Assembly: GCF_009870125.1 (NCBI RefSeq)
Contig: NC_046681.1
Span: 14,459,001-14,523,000 of the forward strand
DNA length: 64,000 nucleotides
Reading direction: 5' to 3'
Origin: Drosophila pseudoobscura
Lineage: Eukaryota; Arthropoda; Insecta; Diptera; Drosophilidae
In this document: piece by piece, positions 62,601-64,000 of the stretch
Numbering within the stretch: position 1 is the first letter of the stretch
Layout of the letters: every line of letters starts with the position of its first letter
The notes under the pieces: generated by a model
Databases searched by the model: none
Seen by the model: only the letters and a program-made list of their open reading frames with translations
What the model was told of the DNA's origin: nothing
Position numbers and translations under genes: made by a program

Positions 62601-64000
62601 CACTGTTTTTCATGTTTGTTTTGCTGTTGGATAGTTGTTGGTTAAATGGTTAAATGCTCTGAAATGCACGCCATGCTGTGTTAATAATTGATAATCTCGT
62701 GGTATGCAGTCAAAAAAAAAAAACAAAATAAAAATCCAATCCTTTCGGCCCGAAAGTTGTCCAGATCGTGAAACATAGAGAGGGTGGGGAGGGATACGAC
62801 GAGTATGTGTATAAAAATGCGCCAAACCCAGAGTTGGCCATTAAATGCCAAAGTGTAGAAACTCAAGTGCAACAAAAATGTGCTGTAAGAAAGTATAAAA
62901 TTATATATTAAATCGAAGATATCGAATCGACTACTGCGCTGATAAATACTATCCATTTAAAATCGAAAACTCCAGGCAGTTTCCCACGCAAACAGTGACG
63001 TAATTTTTGTATTTATTCTAAAACCAAATTCTGCGAAAAGTGAAGTGAGCCACAACAAAAACAACAATAACAGAATAAAGTAACACGAGCGTGCTTGTTA
63101 TTGTTGCAATTGTCTTTTAATTTGAGTTTTGCATGCAACAGGGCGCGTGTTACACACATACATAGCCACCATACACACACACACCGAAACAAACGCGTGA
63201 GAAAAAATATTGGAAAAGGAGGGGAAGTATAACAGAGACAAAAATCGCACTGCTCTCTTTGCAAACGCAAAAGCAAACAAATACAATAACAATTAGGTAA
63301 TGTTTTTTTGCATTTTTTTGTGAGCGGTGGGAGGAGGAGAGCTAACGTTCACACCCTCTCACTCATTCTCTCGTTGTCTCTTTCTATTGTATTCGTTTGC
63401 CTTTTGTTTTGAAACATTACATTGTACAGTGGGCGATAATGCGTACAAAGTGAAGTGTCGTGGTAAAACAAAAAACAAACTTAATAGAAACTAATAATTA
63501 AATACAAAGAAAAACACAATAAAATATTTAAATATTTAAAAAATCAAATAGCCAAAAAGTGTAACCAAAATTCTTGCTACTAGTTCCACTGTGCCGTTAG
63601 CGGTGGAAATTTTTGAGCGGAAAATTTTTAGTTTGTTTTGTTTTCTGTAAAGTTGACTCTTTTCTGATTATGCCCAAGCGTTTGACTATGTCGAGCAAAA
63701 TAATGTCGCGTTAACTCGAAACCGAATCGTGCGTAGAATAAAGAATTGTGTGTTTATTTTGTATTCATTTTGCAGTGTGTTTCAAATAAGCCTTCAGATT
63801 GATTAAAAACTCCCGAAAATGTAAAAAAAACGTCACATAGAAGAAGCGCGCGCACACACACACACCCACGACGCCCCACACGGAGGACACTAAAGGTGGT
63901 GGTGCCACACACACACTGTACATAAACAAAGTGATTTTAGATGATAGATATCGGAAAAACTACAAGTTCGAGCCATCAGTAGAGCAATCAACAACCATTC
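62600..64000. other. Right-edge non-coding region, possible 5' leader of next gene
   Basis: About 1.4 kb with (CA)n runs (63155-63183, 63848-63868, 63906-63916) and many AAAC/CAAA stretches, like fly 5' UTRs of large regulated genes. No coding exon can be recognised before the window ends. Confidence 0.35.

Overview
The window is animal nuclear DNA from a Drosophila. It holds short, intron-poor genes on both strands, small 50-100 nt introns, DRE-like TATCGAT promoter sites, and a run of genes whose D. melanogaster orthologues, as I recall them, mostly sit on the left arm of chromosome 2 (Muller B, about 26F-28). Examples are Tango1, Nhe3, Nse1, cort, Spn27A, smt3, U1-70K and Galt. The order is shuffled relative to D. 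melanogaster. Helitron-like (DINE-1/SGM type) remnants would fit the obscura group, but I cannot fix the species.

Layout. 1-9 kb: a domesticated hAT/BED gene (cut by the left edge), MCM-binding protein, the ZZ/SANT ATAC subunit, HMG-CoA lyase and an unrecognised Ser/Thr-Pro-rich gene, arranged as divergent or convergent pairs with short promoters. 9-16 kb: coproporphyrinogen oxidase, SUMO (smt3) and U1-70K, with a 2.4 kb gene-poor gap. 16.6-23.1 kb: eIF4E-Transporter (4E-T), with Galt nested antisense in its large second intron. 23-30 kb: a small orphan gene, Spn27A, a pair of single-membrane-segment microproteins (the first PIGBOS1-like), cortex and Nse1. 30-33 kb: a Helitron-like remnant followed by about 2.1 kb of a 39-bp AT-rich satellite. 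35-40 kb: Nhe3, 13 coding exons, including a U12-type AT-AC intron and a GC-AG intron. 40-50 kb: a partial tandem duplication of an acyl-CoA thioesterase/Ube4B junction. The left copy has the whole thioesterase plus a stub of Ube4B; the right copy has a broken thioesterase plus the whole Ube4B. A small unrecognised gene lies between. 51-59 kb: a CRAL-TRIO lipid-binding protein, an F-box/LRR-like protein and Tango1. 59-64 kb: no gene recognised, but a small hAT element with an 8-bp target-site duplication and degraded Helitron-like repeats.

The genes are mostly independent housekeeping units: haem synthesis, ketone-body/leucine breakdown, galactose metabolism, sumoylation (smt3; Nse1 belongs to SMC5/6), splicing, ubiquitin chain elongation, collagen export and replication. 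A maternal/meiotic and an immune component come from cort, 4E-T and Spn27A. No new multi-gene system is evident. The points most worth checking are the 4E-T locus (away from its recalled dot-chromosome position, C-terminus not recognised), the Acot/Ube4B duplication with clustered divergence suggesting gene conversion, the minor-spliceosome intron in Nhe3, the microprotein pair and the in-frame 39-bp satellite. Splice sites were read by eye from consensus and reading frame; totals and domain limits are therefore approximate.
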